NCBI RefSeq assembly: GCF_003351045.1
Contig: NZ_QQZY01000002.1
Span: 301,001-365,000 of the forward strand
From: Gaiella occulta
GTDB lineage: Bacteria; Actinomycetota; Thermoleophilia; Gaiellales; Gaiellaceae
Length of the DNA stretch: 64,000 nt
Reading direction: 5' to 3'
Under the pieces are notes generated by a model, which saw only the letters and a program-made list of their open reading frames with translations, did not search any database and was not told the origin of the DNA. Both the position numbers and the translations under genes were made by a program. Positions 16,633 to 28,668 of the stretch are shown here, piece by piece (the first letter of the stretch is position 1; every line of letters begins with the position of its first letter).

Positions 16633-17294
16633 AGCTCGGAGAACGAGTCGGGATCGAGCGAGGCGCCGCCCACGAGAGCGCCGTCGATCGACGGCTGCGC
16701 GAGCAGGGCGGCGGCGTTGCCGGGCTTCACCGAGCCGCCGTAGAGGACGCGCGTGTCGTGGAGCGACTTGATGAGCGCGTGCGCCTCCTGCGCCGTCTCG
16801 GGCGTCGCGGTCTTCCCGGTGCCGATCGCCCACACCGGCTCGTAGGCGATCACGAGATCGGGATGGCGCGGCAGCACCGCCACCTGGCGCTCGAGCACCT
16901 GCTCGGTGAGACCGCCCTCGCGCTCGGCCGCGCTCTCTCCCACGCAGGCGATCACCTGCAGCCCGGCCTCGAGCGCGGCCTCGGCACGGGCGCGCACCGA
17001 CTCGTCCGTCTCACCGAAGTACTGGCGCCGCTCCGAGTGGCCGACGAGCGCGCCCCGGACGCCGATCTCGACCAGCATCGCGGCGGAGATCTCCCCCGTG
17101 AACGCGCCCTCCTCGGCCCAGTGCACGTTCTGGGCGTAGATCGGCCACTCCTCGCCGACGGCCGCTTCGAGCGACACGAACGGCGGGCACACGACGACGT
17201 CGACGCCGTCGGGCGCCTCGAAGCGGTCGAAGAAGGCGAGCGTCTCCGCCGGCCCCTTGTACATCTTCCAGTTGCCGGCCATCAGCTTGCGCAT
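16605..17294 (-). CDS. tpiA: Triosephosphate isomerase
   Basis: The 229-residue TIM-barrel enzyme interconverts dihydroxyacetone phosphate and glyceraldehyde 3-phosphate. It contains AGNWKMYKG (substrate Lys), GHSERRQYFGETDE (catalytic His) and AYEPVWAIGTGKTATPE (catalytic Glu and loop 6), followed by VLYGGSVKPGN. It is a little shorter than the usual 250 residues. Its ATG (17294) starts one base after the pgk stop, so it is tightly coupled within the glycolytic operon. Confidence 0.96.
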   Translation of the reverse strand: MRKLMAGNWKMYKGPAETLAFFDRFEAPDGVDVVVCPPFVSLEAAVGEEWPIYAQNVHWAEEGAFTGEISAAMLVEIGVRGALVGHSERRQYFGETDESVRARAEAALEAGLQVIACVGESAAEREGGLTEQVLERQVAVLPRHPDLVIAYEPVWAIGTGKTATPETAQEAHALIKSLHDTRVLYGGSVKPGNAAALLAQPSIDGALVGGASLDPDSFSELCRIAASLS

Positions 17295-17295
17295 C

Positions 17296-20360
<3,065 letters not shown>

Positions 20361-20364
<4 letters not shown>

Positions 20365-20831
20365 AGCGCCACCCCTTCGAGTGCGAGCAGCCGGCGCTTG
20401 AGCGCGACGCCGCCGGCGCCGTAGCCGCCGATGCCGTCGGCGGCCACGATGCGGTGGCACGGCACGATGAGGGCGAAGCGGTTCTCCGCGCAGAACGTGC
20501 CCGCGGCGCGGGCGGCACCGGGCCGCCCGGCGAGCGCGGCCAGCTCGCCGTAGGACACGACCTCGCCCCACGGCACCGAGCGCGCGGCCTCGACGAGCGC
20601 CGCCTGGAACGGCGTAAGCCCGCCGAGATCGAGCGCGACGTCGCCGTACTCGACCCGCTCGCCCGCGAGGTGGCACACGAAGCGGGCACACAACTCCCAC
20701 GCCTGCGCGGCGGAGCCGTCCCGGGCGACGGCCGCCGAGGCGAGCTCGTGCTGGACGACCACGCCCGCACGCTCCCACACCTCGCCGACGCCGAAGCCCT
20801 CGGCCGAGTAGAGGTGCCGCGTCACGCGCAC
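20361..20831 (-). CDS. ogt: Methylated-DNA-[protein]-cysteine S-methyltransferase
   Basis: The roughly 156-residue suicide enzyme removes O6-alkyl groups from guanine. The active-site motif IVPCHRIVAADG is present, preceded by TPFQAALVEAARSVPWGEVVSYGELAALAGRPGAARA spread over the helix-turn-helix. GTG 20831 lies 7 bases after the minus-strand TATTGT (20844-20839), supporting a leaderless start there; GTG 20837 and 20825 are alternatives. It heads the ogt-whiA unit. Confidence 0.93.
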
Positions 20832-20838
20832 TGCCACG

Positions 20839-20848
20839 ACAATACAAT
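20839..20848. promoter_or_regulatory. Bidirectional -10 region of ogt and pruA
   Basis: The ten bases ACAATACAAT hold TATTGT on the minus strand and TACAAT on the plus strand, sharing TA at 20843-20844. Each hexamer is 7 bases from a GTG start (20831 and 20856). Both transcripts are predicted to be leaderless. Confidence 0.6.
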
Positions 20849-20855
20849 CGACCGC

Positions 20856-22490
20856 GTGAGCGCTCCCGGCATCTTCCGCCCGCCTGCTGCCGTGAACGAG
20901 CCCATCCTCGCGTACCTCCCCGGCTCGCCGGAGCGTGCGGAGCTGCAGCAGCGGCTCGCGCAGATGTCCTCGCAGCGCATCCACATCCCGCTCGTGATCG
21001 GCGGCGAACGCGTCGAGACAGGCACCACGTTCGAGGCGGTGATGCCTCACAAGCACGCGCACGTGCTCGCCGACGTGGAGCGCGGCGACGCGTCGCACGT
21101 CGAGCGCGCGATCGCGGCCGCAGGCAGGGCGCATGAGACGTGGTCTCGTACCCCGTGGCACGAGCGCGTGGCCGTCTTCCTGCGCGCGGCGGAGCTCCTG
21201 AGCGGGCCGTGGCGGTCGACGCTGAACGCCGCGACGATGCTGAACCAGTCGAAGACGGTGCACCAGGCCGAGATCGACGCCTCCTGCGAGACCATCGATT
21301 TCCTCCGCTACAACGCCGACTACCTCGTCCGTATCTACGGCGAGCAGCCGGTGTCCTCGCAGGGGGTGTGGAACCGGATGGAGTACCGGGCGCTGGAAGG
21401 CTTCGTGCTGGCGATCAGCCCCTTCAACTTCACCGCCATCGGCGCCAACCTCACGACCTCGCCGGCCCTGATGGGCAACACGGTCGTCTGGAAGCCCGCC
21501 TCGACCCAGGCGCTGTCGGCCTGGTACACGATGCGGCTGCTCGAGGAGGCGGGCCTGCCTCCCGGCGTCATCAACCTCGTCTTCGGACCCGGCGCGGAGA
21601 TCGGCGCGGCGGCGCTTTCGAGCCCCGATCTCGCCGGCGTCCACTTCACCGGATCGACAGGCGTCTTCCAGGGCATCTGGCGCACGATCGGCAGCGGCAT
21701 CGACCGCTATCGCAACTATCCGCGCATCGTCGGCGAGACGGGCGGCAAGGACTTCATCCTCGCGCATCCCTCCGCCGACCCGGCGGAGGTGTCGGCCGCC
21801 GTCATCCGCGGCTCGTTCGAGTACCAGGGGCAGAAGTGCTCCGCTTCGTCGCGGCTCTACATCCCCTCGAACCTGTGGAGCGACGTCCGCGACACGCTGC
21901 AGCGGGAGGTCTCCCAGATCGCGATGGGCGACGTGCGCGACTTCACGAACTTCATGGGCGCCGTCATCGACGGCTCGTCGTTCCGCACCCAGGTGGAGGC
22001 GATTGCCGAGGCGCGGGAGGCGGGCGCCGAGATCGTCGTCGGCGGCGGCAGCGACGACAGCGAGGGCTGGTTCGTCGAGCCGACCGTGGTCGAGACCGAC
22101 GATCCCGGCTTCCGCCTGTTGCGCGACGAGCTGTTCGGTCCGGTCGTCACCGCCTATGTCTACGACGAGTCGCGCTGGGACGAGACGCTCGACCTCGTCG
22201 ACACGACCAGCGCGTACGCCCTCACCGGCGCCGTCTTCGCGGACGACCGCTCCGCGATCGAGCAGGCGCACGACCGGCTGCGCTACGCGGCGGGCAACTT
22301 CTACGTGAACGACAAGCCCACCGGCGCCGTCGTCGGCCAGCAGCCGTTCGGGGGTGCGCGGGCGTCCGGCACGAACGACAAGGCCGGCTCGATGTGGAAC
22401 CTGATCCGCTGGGTGAGCCCGCGCACGGTGAAGGAGACGCTCGTGCCTCCCCGCGACTACCGCTACCCGTTCCTGCAGCCGGACGAGTAG
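20856..22490 (+). CDS. pruA: L-glutamate gamma-semialdehyde (1-pyrroline-5-carboxylate) dehydrogenase
   Basis: This 544-residue aldehyde dehydrogenase oxidises glutamate semialdehyde to glutamate in proline catabolism. It opens with the P5CDH-type NEPILAYLPGSPER. Catalytic Glu is in IVGETGGKDFIL and catalytic Cys in YQGQKCSASSRLY. FGGARASGTNDKAGS and PRTVKETLVPPRDYRYPFLQ near the end are typical of the single-domain P5CDH. It starts at GTG 20856, 7 bases after TACAAT. A proline dehydrogenase gene is not adjacent. Confidence 0.93.
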   Translation: MSAPGIFRPPAAVNEPILAYLPGSPERAELQQRLAQMSSQRIHIPLVIGGERVETGTTFEAVMPHKHAHVLADVERGDASHVERAIAAAGRAHETWSRTPWHERVAVFLRAAELLSGPWRSTLNAATMLNQSKTVHQAEIDASCETIDFLRYNADYLVRIYGEQPVSSQGVWNRMEYRALEGFVLAISPFNFTAIGANLTTSPALMGNTVVWKPASTQALSAWYTMRLLEEAGLPPGVINLVFGPGAEIGAAALSSPDLAGVHFTGSTGVFQGIWRTIGSGIDRYRNYPRIVGETGGKDFILAHPSADPAEVSAAVIRGSFEYQGQKCSASSRLYIPSNLWSDVRDTLQREVSQIAMGDVRDFTNFMGAVIDGSSFRTQVEAIAEAREAGAEIVVGGGSDDSEGWFVEPTVVETDDPGFRLLRDELFGPVVTAYVYDESRWDETLDLVDTTSAYALTGAVFADDRSAIEQAHDRLRYAAGNFYVNDKPTGAVVGQQPFGGARASGTNDKAGSMWNLIRWVSPRTVKETLVPPRDYRYPFLQPDE

Positions 22491-22527
22491 CGGCCGCCGG
22501 CCGCAACGGCGCCGCTACGGTGAGCGC

Positions 22528-23460
22528 GTGCAGCGTGTCCTCGAGGCGATCGAGACGTTCTGGGAGCATCTCGCCGACGTGCGCCTCGTGCCGCTCGCGA
22601 TCGCCGTCGGGCTCCATCTCGTCAAGCTCGGCTGCACGAGCCGCGCCTGGCGCAACGTCCTCGCTGCGGCGTATCCGGAGGAGCGCGTGCGCTGGCGCTC
22701 GATCTACGCCGCCTACGCCGCGGGAGTCGGCGTCAACGCGATCTTCCCGGCCCGCGCAGGCGACGTCGTGCGCCTCTACCTCACCCACCGTGCGATCCCG
22801 GGATCGAGCTACACGACGCTTGCGAGCTCGACGCTCGTGCTCTCGATCGTCGACTTCGGCCTTGCCCTCGGCCTGTTCACGTGGGCGCTCACGCAGGGCG
22901 TGCTGCCGGGCCTCGACGTGCTGCCGTTGCTGCCGAGCTTCGACTTCCACTGGTTCCTCGCGCACGGCGGCACCTCCCAGGTGCTGCTCGTCGTGCTCGT
23001 GCTCGCCTCCGTCGCGCTCGCGGTCTGGCTGCGCTACCGCGTCCGCGAGCTGGGCGCCCGCGTGACGCAGGCGTTCGTCGTGCTGCGCTCTCCCGTGCGC
23101 TACGTGCGCACCGTGGTCGTGTGGCAGCTCGCCGACTGGTCGCTGCGGCTCGTCACGATCTGGCTCGCCCTGGGCGCGTTCGGCATCCACCAGAGCCTGC
23201 GCAACGTCCTGCTCGTGCAGGCGAGCTCGAGCCTCGCCACGCTGGTGCCCGTGAGCCCCGGCGGTATCGGCACCGAGCAGGCGTTCCTGCTCTACACGCT
23301 CGGCGGGCAGGCGTCGCGCACGGCGCTGCTCGCGTTCAGCGTCGGCATGAAGCTCACCCTCACCGCCGTCAACGTGGCCGTCGGCTTCGCCGCCATCCTG
23401 CTGACACTGCGCACGCTCCGCTTCCGGCGGGCGACGGAGGCCCTCAGCCCGCTGCCGTAG
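22528..23460 (+). CDS. LPG-synthase-type (UPF0104) integral membrane protein
   Basis: A 310-residue protein with about eight hydrophobic segments. It fits the flippase-like lysylphosphatidylglycerol synthase TM family. SRAWRNVLAAAYPEERVRWRSIYAAYAAG, NAIFPARAGDVVRLYL and LVPVSPGGIGTEQAFLLY are the conserved loops. Members move or glycosylate lipid-linked substrates, but no substrate can be named here. The GTG at 22528 is 6 bases after TACGGT (22516-22521). Confidence 0.8.
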   Translation: MQRVLEAIETFWEHLADVRLVPLAIAVGLHLVKLGCTSRAWRNVLAAAYPEERVRWRSIYAAYAAGVGVNAIFPARAGDVVRLYLTHRAIPGSSYTTLASSTLVLSIVDFGLALGLFTWALTQGVLPGLDVLPLLPSFDFHWFLAHGGTSQVLLVVLVLASVALAVWLRYRVRELGARVTQAFVVLRSPVRYVRTVVVWQLADWSLRLVTIWLALGAFGIHQSLRNVLLVQASSSLATLVPVSPGGIGTEQAFLLYTLGGQASRTALLAFSVGMKLTLTAVNVAVGFAAILLTLRTLRFRRATEALSPLP

Positions 23461-23468
23461 CACGCGGC

Positions 23469-25325
23469 CTACGGCGCTCCCCCGGTCCTGTGGAGTTGCG
23501 CGAAGACCGCGCGCGCCGTCTTCGCCGGCAGGCCCGGCACGGCCTCGACTTCCTCCTGCGAGGCGGCGAGGAAGCGCTCGGCCGAGCCGAAGTGCCGCAG
23601 GATCGCACGCCTGCGTGCCGGCCCGATGCCCTCGAGCGTGTCGAAGATCGACGCGAAGGCGCGGGTGTCGCGGCGCTGCCGGTGGTACGAGACCGCGAAC
23701 CGGTGCGCCTCGTCGCGGATGCGCTGCAGGAGCTGCAGGCCCGGGTCGTGACGCTCGAGCACGATCGGCGCGGGGCTTCCCGGCACGTACACCGCCTCCT
23801 CGCGCTTGGCGAGCGCGATCACCGCGACGCGCGGCAGCTCTCCCGTCTCGTGGATCGCCTCGAGCGCCGCGGCGAGCTGCCCCTTGCCGCCGTCGATGAC
23901 GACGAGGTTCGGAACCGAAGAGAAGCTGGCGTCGTGGCGGCCGGTGTCGCCGCCGTCTCGCAGGCGGGCGAAGCGGCGGGCGACGACCTGGGCCATCGAG
24001 GCGAAGTCGTCCTGGCCCTCGAGGCCGTGCACGGAGAAGGTGCGGTAGTGCGCCTTCTTCGGCTGGGCGTCGACGAACACCGTCATCGAGGCCACGATGT
24101 CGCGCCCCTGGATGTTCGAGATGTCGAAGCACTCGACCCGCACCGGCAGGCTCTCGAGGTTGAGGCTCTCGCGCAGGCTCTCGAGCGCCTCGACGCGGCG
24201 CAGCCGCGTCCGCTCCGCCGCCGTCGCCTCGTGCGTGAGGGCGAGACGGGCGTTCTCGTCGGCCAGCTCGGCGAGCCGCCGCTTCTCGCCGCGGACCGGT
24301 GCGCGCACCTCGACCGCCGATCCGCGCAGGCGCGAGAGGAACCCGGCGATCGCTTCGGTGTGCTCGATGTCGCAGGGGACGATCACCTGCGGCGGCACGC
24401 GCGGGGCGGACGTGTAGTACTCGAGGCAGAACGACTCGAGGATCGTGGCGCGATCCTGCCCCTCGACGTTCTCGAGATGGAACGCGTAGCGGTCGATGAG
24501 CTTGCCGTCGCGCAGCGGGAACAGCTGCACGGCGGCGCGGTCGCCGTCGGCGGCGAGCCCGATCACGTCCACGGTGCCGACCGTCTTGCGGTCGGCACCC
24601 TGCCGCTCGGCGAGGCTCTCGATCGCGATCAGCCGGTTGCGGTAGCGCGCCGCCTCCTCGTAGCGCTCGCCGCCGGCCGCCTCGCGCATCTTCCGCTCCA
24701 GCTCCCGCACGATCGAGCGCGTGTCGCCGGAGAGGAATGCGATCACCCCGTCGATCTGCGCGCGGTACTCCTCGCGCGAGACGGCGCCGATGCACGGTGC
24801 CGTGCAGCGCTCGATGTGGAAGTCGAGGCACGGGATGCCCGAGTGCCGCCCCGGATTCGGACCCTCGCAGGGGCGGAACTGGAACACACGGTTGAGCACG
24901 TCGAGTGTCTCGCGCACCCTCTTCGCGTTCGCGAAGGGGCCGAAGTAGACGGCGCCGCGGCGGTGCCGCTCGCGCGTGAACATCACGCGCGGGTACTCGT
25001 CCGACGCCGTCACCGCGATGTACGGGAACGACTTGTCGTCCCGCAAGCGCACGTTGAACGGCGGCCGGTGGCGCTTGACGAGGTTCTGCTCGAGATGCAG
25101 CGCCTCCGCCTCGCTCCGGGTCACGATCACCTCGATGCGCCGCACGCGACCGACCATGCGGTCGATGCCGAGTCGCTGGTCGCCGCGGTTGAAGTAGCTG
25201 CGCACGCGCGCGCGCAGCGACTTCGCCTTGCCCACGTAGAGGACGTCGTCACCCTCGTCGCGAAAGAGGTAGACGCCCGGACCGCGGGGCAGCGTGCCGA
25301 GCTGTTCGCGTACGTCGTCGCTCAC
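23469..25325 (-). CDS. uvrC: UvrABC system protein C
   Basis: The 618-residue nucleotide-excision-repair endonuclease shows an N-terminal GIY-YIG domain (GPGVYLFRDEGDDVLYVGKAKSL) and a Cys-rich CLDFHIERCTAPCIG region. A UVR motif, the RNase H-like UvrC domain (VECFDISNIQGRDIVASMTVF, VVIDGGKGQL) and C-terminal helix-hairpin-helix repeats (GIGPARRRAILRHFGS) follow. GTG 25325 lies 7 bases after TACGCT (25338-25333). The gene is usually followed by rapZ-yvcK-whiA, but here two plus-strand genes and ogt intervene. Confidence 0.96.
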   Translation of the reverse strand: MSDDVREQLGTLPRGPGVYLFRDEGDDVLYVGKAKSLRARVRSYFNRGDQRLGIDRMVGRVRRIEVIVTRSEAEALHLEQNLVKRHRPPFNVRLRDDKSFPYIAVTASDEYPRVMFTRERHRRGAVYFGPFANAKRVRETLDVLNRVFQFRPCEGPNPGRHSGIPCLDFHIERCTAPCIGAVSREEYRAQIDGVIAFLSGDTRSIVRELERKMREAAGGERYEEAARYRNRLIAIESLAERQGADRKTVGTVDVIGLAADGDRAAVQLFPLRDGKLIDRYAFHLENVEGQDRATILESFCLEYYTSAPRVPPQVIVPCDIEHTEAIAGFLSRLRGSAVEVRAPVRGEKRRLAELADENARLALTHEATAAERTRLRRVEALESLRESLNLESLPVRVECFDISNIQGRDIVASMTVFVDAQPKKAHYRTFSVHGLEGQDDFASMAQVVARRFARLRDGGDTGRHDASFSSVPNLVVIDGGKGQLAAALEAIHETGELPRVAVIALAKREEAVYVPGSPAPIVLERHDPGLQLLQRIRDEAHRFAVSYHRQRRDTRAFASIFDTLEGIGPARRRAILRHFGSAERFLAASQEEVEAVPGLPAKTARAVFAQLHRTGGAP

Positions 25326-25331
25326 CCCGGC

Positions 25332-25338
25332 TAGCGTA
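25332..25338. promoter_or_regulatory. Bidirectional -10 region of uvrC and the secreted glycosidase
   Basis: The seven bases TAGCGTA give TAGCGT on the plus strand (25332-25337) and TACGCT on the minus strand (25338-25333). The start codons are 9 bases (ATG 25347) and 7 bases (GTG 25325) away. Confidence 0.5.
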
Positions 25339-25346
25339 TCCGCCGT

Positions 25347-26795
25347 ATGCTCCGCCGCCTCCTCACCGCAGCCGCCCTCGCTCTCGCCCTCGCTCCGGCA
25401 GCGCATGCAGGTGGCCCGGCGATGGCCTTCGGCGTCGCCGAGGACGTCGTCCGCGCGCCCGACCTCGTCTCTGCGAAGGCACGCATGACGCTGGTTCGCC
25501 TCGCCGGCTTCACGTCTGTCCGTGTCACCTCGCAGTGGCTCCCGGGACAGACGGCGCCGCCGGAGGCGGAGCTGCAGATCCTGCGCAACGTCGTCGCCGC
25601 GGCCCAGCTGAGCGGCGTGCGCATCTATCTTTCGGTGTACCCGCCGGGCTCGAGGTCGACGCCGCTGACAGCGGAGGCGCGCGAGGAGTTCGCCGCCTAC
25701 GTGACGGTGCTCGCGCAGCAGCTCCCGTCGGTGGACGACGTCATCGTCGGCAACGAGCCGAACCTGAACCGCTTCTGGCTGCCGCAGTTCAACCCGGACG
25801 GCTCGGATGCCGCCGCGCCCGCGTACCTGGCGCTCCTCGCGCGCAGCTACGACGCGATCAAGGCCGTCGACCCGTCCACCCGCGTCTGGGGCGGCGCGCT
25901 CGCCCCGCGCGGCGTCGACCGCCCGAACACCGGCCGCGACACGCACTCGCCGGTGGCGTTCCTGCGCGACATGGGCGCCGCCTTCCGCGCGAGCGGCCGC
26001 ACGACGCCGGTGATGGACGGTCTTGCCTTCCACCCGTACGCAGACTCGTCGGGCCAGTCGCCCGACACGCCGCACCCGCGTTCGACGACGATCGGGCTCG
26101 CCGACTACGACCGGCTCGTGGCGACGCTCGCCGAGGCGTTCGACGGCAGCGCCCAGCCCGGCTCGACGCTGCCGATCCTGTACGACGAGTTCGGCGTCGA
26201 GTCGCGGATCCCGGCCGGCAAGGCGCAGGCGTACAGCGGGAAGGAGCCGGCGACGACCCGTCCGGTCGACGAGATCACGCAGGGCCAGTACTACGGGCGC
26301 GCGCTGCAGCTCGCGTTCTGCCAGCCGAACGTGACCGGCATCCTGCTCTTCCATTCCCAGGACGAGCCCGCGCTCGCAAGCTGGCAGTCGGGCGTCTACT
26401 ACGCCGACGGCACGCCGAAGTCGAGCCTGTACGCGGTACGCGACGCGCTTGCGCGCGCACGCGGCGGCTCCATCGCCCGTTGCGAAGGGCTCGCGCTCGA
26501 CGTGGCCGCGACGAAGGTTCGCTTCCCCACGCAGGGAGAGCTGCTGCGCGGCCTGCGGGACGTTCGCTTCACCTGCTCGCTCGACTGCGCCTGGGAGCTG
26601 CGGGCGATCGGCGTCTCGACGAGCGGCACGGCCGCGCGCGTGACCGGGTACGGGCGGGCCGGTGTCCCGCTCGTCGCATCGCTCAAGGGCCGCAGGCTCG
26701 GCCCGGGACAGGTGCGGCTCGTGCTCACGCTGAGGCACCCGGTCAACCCCGGCGTGCCGGTGAGCCGGGAGAGCCGCGCTCTCAGCATCCGCTAG
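25347..26795 (+). CDS. Secreted clan-A glycoside hydrolase-like protein
   Basis: A 482-residue protein with signal peptide MLRRLLTAAALALALAPAAHA. The TIM barrel carries VIVGNEPNLNRFW (acid/base Glu after Asn, about residue 135) and ILYDEFGVES (nucleophile Glu, about 276), the paired Glu pattern of GH clan A (GH5/GH39-like). A C-terminal domain of about 120 residues holds CEGLALDVAATKVRF and two Cys that may bridge. Substrate unknown. It is divergent from uvrC and shares its promoter region. Confidence 0.8.
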   Translation: MLRRLLTAAALALALAPAAHAGGPAMAFGVAEDVVRAPDLVSAKARMTLVRLAGFTSVRVTSQWLPGQTAPPEAELQILRNVVAAAQLSGVRIYLSVYPPGSRSTPLTAEAREEFAAYVTVLAQQLPSVDDVIVGNEPNLNRFWLPQFNPDGSDAAAPAYLALLARSYDAIKAVDPSTRVWGGALAPRGVDRPNTGRDTHSPVAFLRDMGAAFRASGRTTPVMDGLAFHPYADSSGQSPDTPHPRSTTIGLADYDRLVATLAEAFDGSAQPGSTLPILYDEFGVESRIPAGKAQAYSGKEPATTRPVDEITQGQYYGRALQLAFCQPNVTGILLFHSQDEPALASWQSGVYYADGTPKSSLYAVRDALARARGGSIARCEGLALDVAATKVRFPTQGELLRGLRDVRFTCSLDCAWELRAIGVSTSGTAARVTGYGRAGVPLVASLKGRRLGPGQVRLVLTLRHPVNPGVPVSRESRALSIR

Positions 26796-26846
26796 GGACG
26801 GCGCCTCCACCGCCGCGCGGGGCGGCGCGCGCGTACCATTGACGGG

Positions 26847-27590
26847 GTGAGCACGGATCGCCGGCAGCCGACCTATCAGCGCATCGAGGGCGTCGAGGTC
26901 GGCCAGTACGTGTCGTACCGGTTCTTCAAGGTCGACCCCTGCTGGCGGCGACTACCGGCCGACGAGCGCTCGGCGCACAAGGATGCGTTCGCCGAGGTGG
27001 TGGAGGAGTGGGCCGGCCGCATGGAGGGGTTGCGCGCCTACAACGTCTCCGGCGTCCGCCCGGAGGCGGACTTCTTCCTCTGGCAGATCACCGAGCGCTA
27101 CGACGACCTGCTCGAGCTCGGCGCCGCGCTCAACGGCACCCCGCTCGCCGGCTGGCTGACGACGCCGTACTCCTACCTCGCCACGACGAAGCCGTCCGTC
27201 TACACCGACAAGAAGCGGGTGCGGCAGGGCAAGGTGATCCCGCGCGAGGCTCCCTACCTCGTCGTGTACCCGTTCGTGAAGAAGCGCGGATGGTACTTCC
27301 TCACGTTCGAGGAGCGCGCCGACGCGATGAGGCAGCACGCGGAGGTCGGCGGCACGTTCGTCACCGTCACGAACCACACCACCTACTCGTTCGGCATCGA
27401 CGACCAGGAGTTCATGCCGGCCTTCGAGTGCGAGGAGCCGGCCGACTTCATGCACCTGATGATGACGCTGCGCGAGACCGAGGCCTCGCGCTGGACGGAG
27501 CGCGACACGCCGATCTTCGTCGGCGCGCTGGCGCCGATCCGCTCGGTGCTCGCGGCGCTCGACGGTGCCGAGAGCCGCGTCGGCGCCTGA
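26847..27590 (+). CDS. chdC: Coproheme decarboxylase (chlorite-dismutase family)
   Basis: The 247-residue protein belongs to the Cld/HemQ family. In Gram-positive bacteria these enzymes decarboxylate Fe-coproporphyrin III to heme b, the last step of the coproporphyrin-dependent pathway. It contains YRFFKVDP, EADFFLWQITERYDDL, TKPSVYT (region of the catalytic Tyr) and TTYSFGIDDQEFMPAFE, close to actinobacterial ChdC rather than chlorite dismutases. GTG 26847 is 7 bases after TACCAT (26834-26839). No other heme genes are adjacent. Confidence 0.85.
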   Translation: MSTDRRQPTYQRIEGVEVGQYVSYRFFKVDPCWRRLPADERSAHKDAFAEVVEEWAGRMEGLRAYNVSGVRPEADFFLWQITERYDDLLELGAALNGTPLAGWLTTPYSYLATTKPSVYTDKKRVRQGKVIPREAPYLVVYPFVKKRGWYFLTFEERADAMRQHAEVGGTFVTVTNHTTYSFGIDDQEFMPAFECEEPADFMHLMMTLRETEASRWTERDTPIFVGALAPIRSVLAALDGAESRVGA

Positions 27591-27638
27591 GCCGGAGCCT
27601 GCTGCGGCAGCGGCGTGGGCGACGATCACGTACCGCGC

Positions 27639-28010
27639 CTACGGGCCGTAGGTGTGCTCGTCGCGCCAGACGCGCACGACCGCGTAGACACAGGCGGCGA
27701 GCACGGCGAAGAAGGCGACGGCGTCCGCCCCCGCCGGCGACAGGCCGATCACCGCGCCGACGTCGAGCACGGCGAGCGCGATCGCCCCGTAGAACACGCG
27801 CCGGTGGCGCTCGGACCACGCCTCGAGGTCGCCCCGGCGCTCGCGCCAGACGAGGAAGAGGAAGAACGCGACGGCGAGGAAGAAGCCGATGCGCAGCAGC
27901 CCTCCCGTCACGGCCAGCACGGGCTCGAGCGAGAGCAGGACGACGACGAGCGCGACCAGGGCCACGAGCGCGAGGCCGCGCGCGGTCCGGTTCTGCAGGA
28001 GGCGCCTCAC
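27639..28010 (-). CDS. Small integral membrane protein, unknown
   Basis: A 123-residue protein with four hydrophobic segments: ALVALVALVVVLLSLEPVL, LRIGFFLAVAFFLFLVW, VFYGAIALAVLDVGAVIG and AVAFFAVLAACVYAVV. Charged loops lie between them. GTG 28010 overlaps the stop of the upstream membrane gene in GTGA, so the two are coupled and may form a complex. No family was recognised. Confidence 0.65.
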   Translation of the reverse strand: MRRLLQNRTARGLALVALVALVVVLLSLEPVLAVTGGLLRIGFFLAVAFFLFLVWRERRGDLEAWSERHRRVFYGAIALAVLDVGAVIGLSPAGADAVAFFAVLAACVYAVVRVWRDEHTYGP

Positions 28011-28363
28011 GACCCCGTCATGGTGCCGCGGACCCCGAGAGCCGCGGCGACGAGCGCCGAGACCGAGAACCAGAGCAGCCGCCTGCGCGCGTCGGCCGGC
28101 GCGTAGAACCAGGGCGACAGCACGACTCCGAGCGCGACCGCGCCGTAGAGGTAGTGGAGCTTGTCCGCGGCACGGTAGCTTCCCGACAGGAGCAGCAGCC
28201 CGAGCGCCGCCTGGGCGATGAGCAGCGTCTGCGGCAGCGCCAGCAGATGGATCGCGGCACCGGACACGTCGCGCCCGCGGCGGTAGGCGGCGAACCCGAC
28301 GAGCGCCGCGAGCAGGCAGGCCGCGATGACGGCGACGGCGACATAGCGGTGCGCTTCGACCAC
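28007..28363 (-). CDS. Four-TM membrane protein, unknown
   Basis: The 118-residue protein has four hydrophobic helices, with LLALPQTLLIAQAALGLLLL and LHYLYGAVALGVVLSPWFY in the middle. The arrangement resembles small heme/quinone-associated or DUF-type membrane proteins, but no signature is decisive. GTG 28363 is 6 bases after TAGGCT (minus strand, 28375-28370), a leaderless-type start. It heads a two-gene unit. Confidence 0.65.
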   Translation of the reverse strand: MVEAHRYVAVAVIAACLLAALVGFAAYRRGRDVSGAAIHLLALPQTLLIAQAALGLLLLSGSYRAADKLHYLYGAVALGVVLSPWFYAPADARRRLLWFSVSALVAAALGVRGTMTGS

Positions 28364-28450
28364 GCTGCGAGCCTACCCGGGAGAGGCAGTTCGGGTCGAG
28401 GGCACGACGTGCCGGCGCTCCCTGACGGCTGACGGCCCTCGAGGGCGCGA

Positions 28451-28469
28451 GGGCCCCGCGAGGGGGCCC
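28451..28469 (-). terminator. GC hairpin downstream of tRNA-Leu
   Basis: GGGCCCC, a five-base loop and GGGGCCC form a strong hairpin about 10 bases past the tRNA 3' end. No U-tract follows. The stem is the same as the one downstream of 5S rRNA (62944-62961). Confidence 0.5.
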
Positions 28470-28479
28470 CTGCGACGCA

Positions 28480-28563
28480 TGCGGATGAGAGGACTTGAAC
28501 CTCCACGCCCCGAGGGGCACACGGACCTGAACCGTGCGCGTCTACCAATTCCGCCACATCCGC
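28480..28563 (-). tRNA. tRNA-Leu (anticodon CAG)
   Basis: On the minus strand the acceptor GCGGATG pairs with CATCCGC and A is the discriminator. The anticodon stem-loop CACGG-TTCAGGT-CCGTG gives CAG (Leu, CUG codons). A long variable arm (TGCCCCTCGGGGCG) marks a class II tRNA. The T-loop is TTCAAGT. Confidence 0.95.
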
Positions 28564-28668
28564 GCGAAACGGGATTCTAGCGGCCGCACGGCGGCTGAAC
28601 CGCACGAGCGGCGCGCGGTCGGGCATGCTTACGGCTCACCGCGCGGCGGTGACGGCGTCTCACCGAGC

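Noticed and set aside
23469..26810. Very long minus-strand open frame continuing upstream of uvrC
   Set aside because: The part beyond 25325 is antisense to the secreted glycosidase and shows only the Arg/Ala/Val/Asp-rich composition of GC-rich shadow frames.
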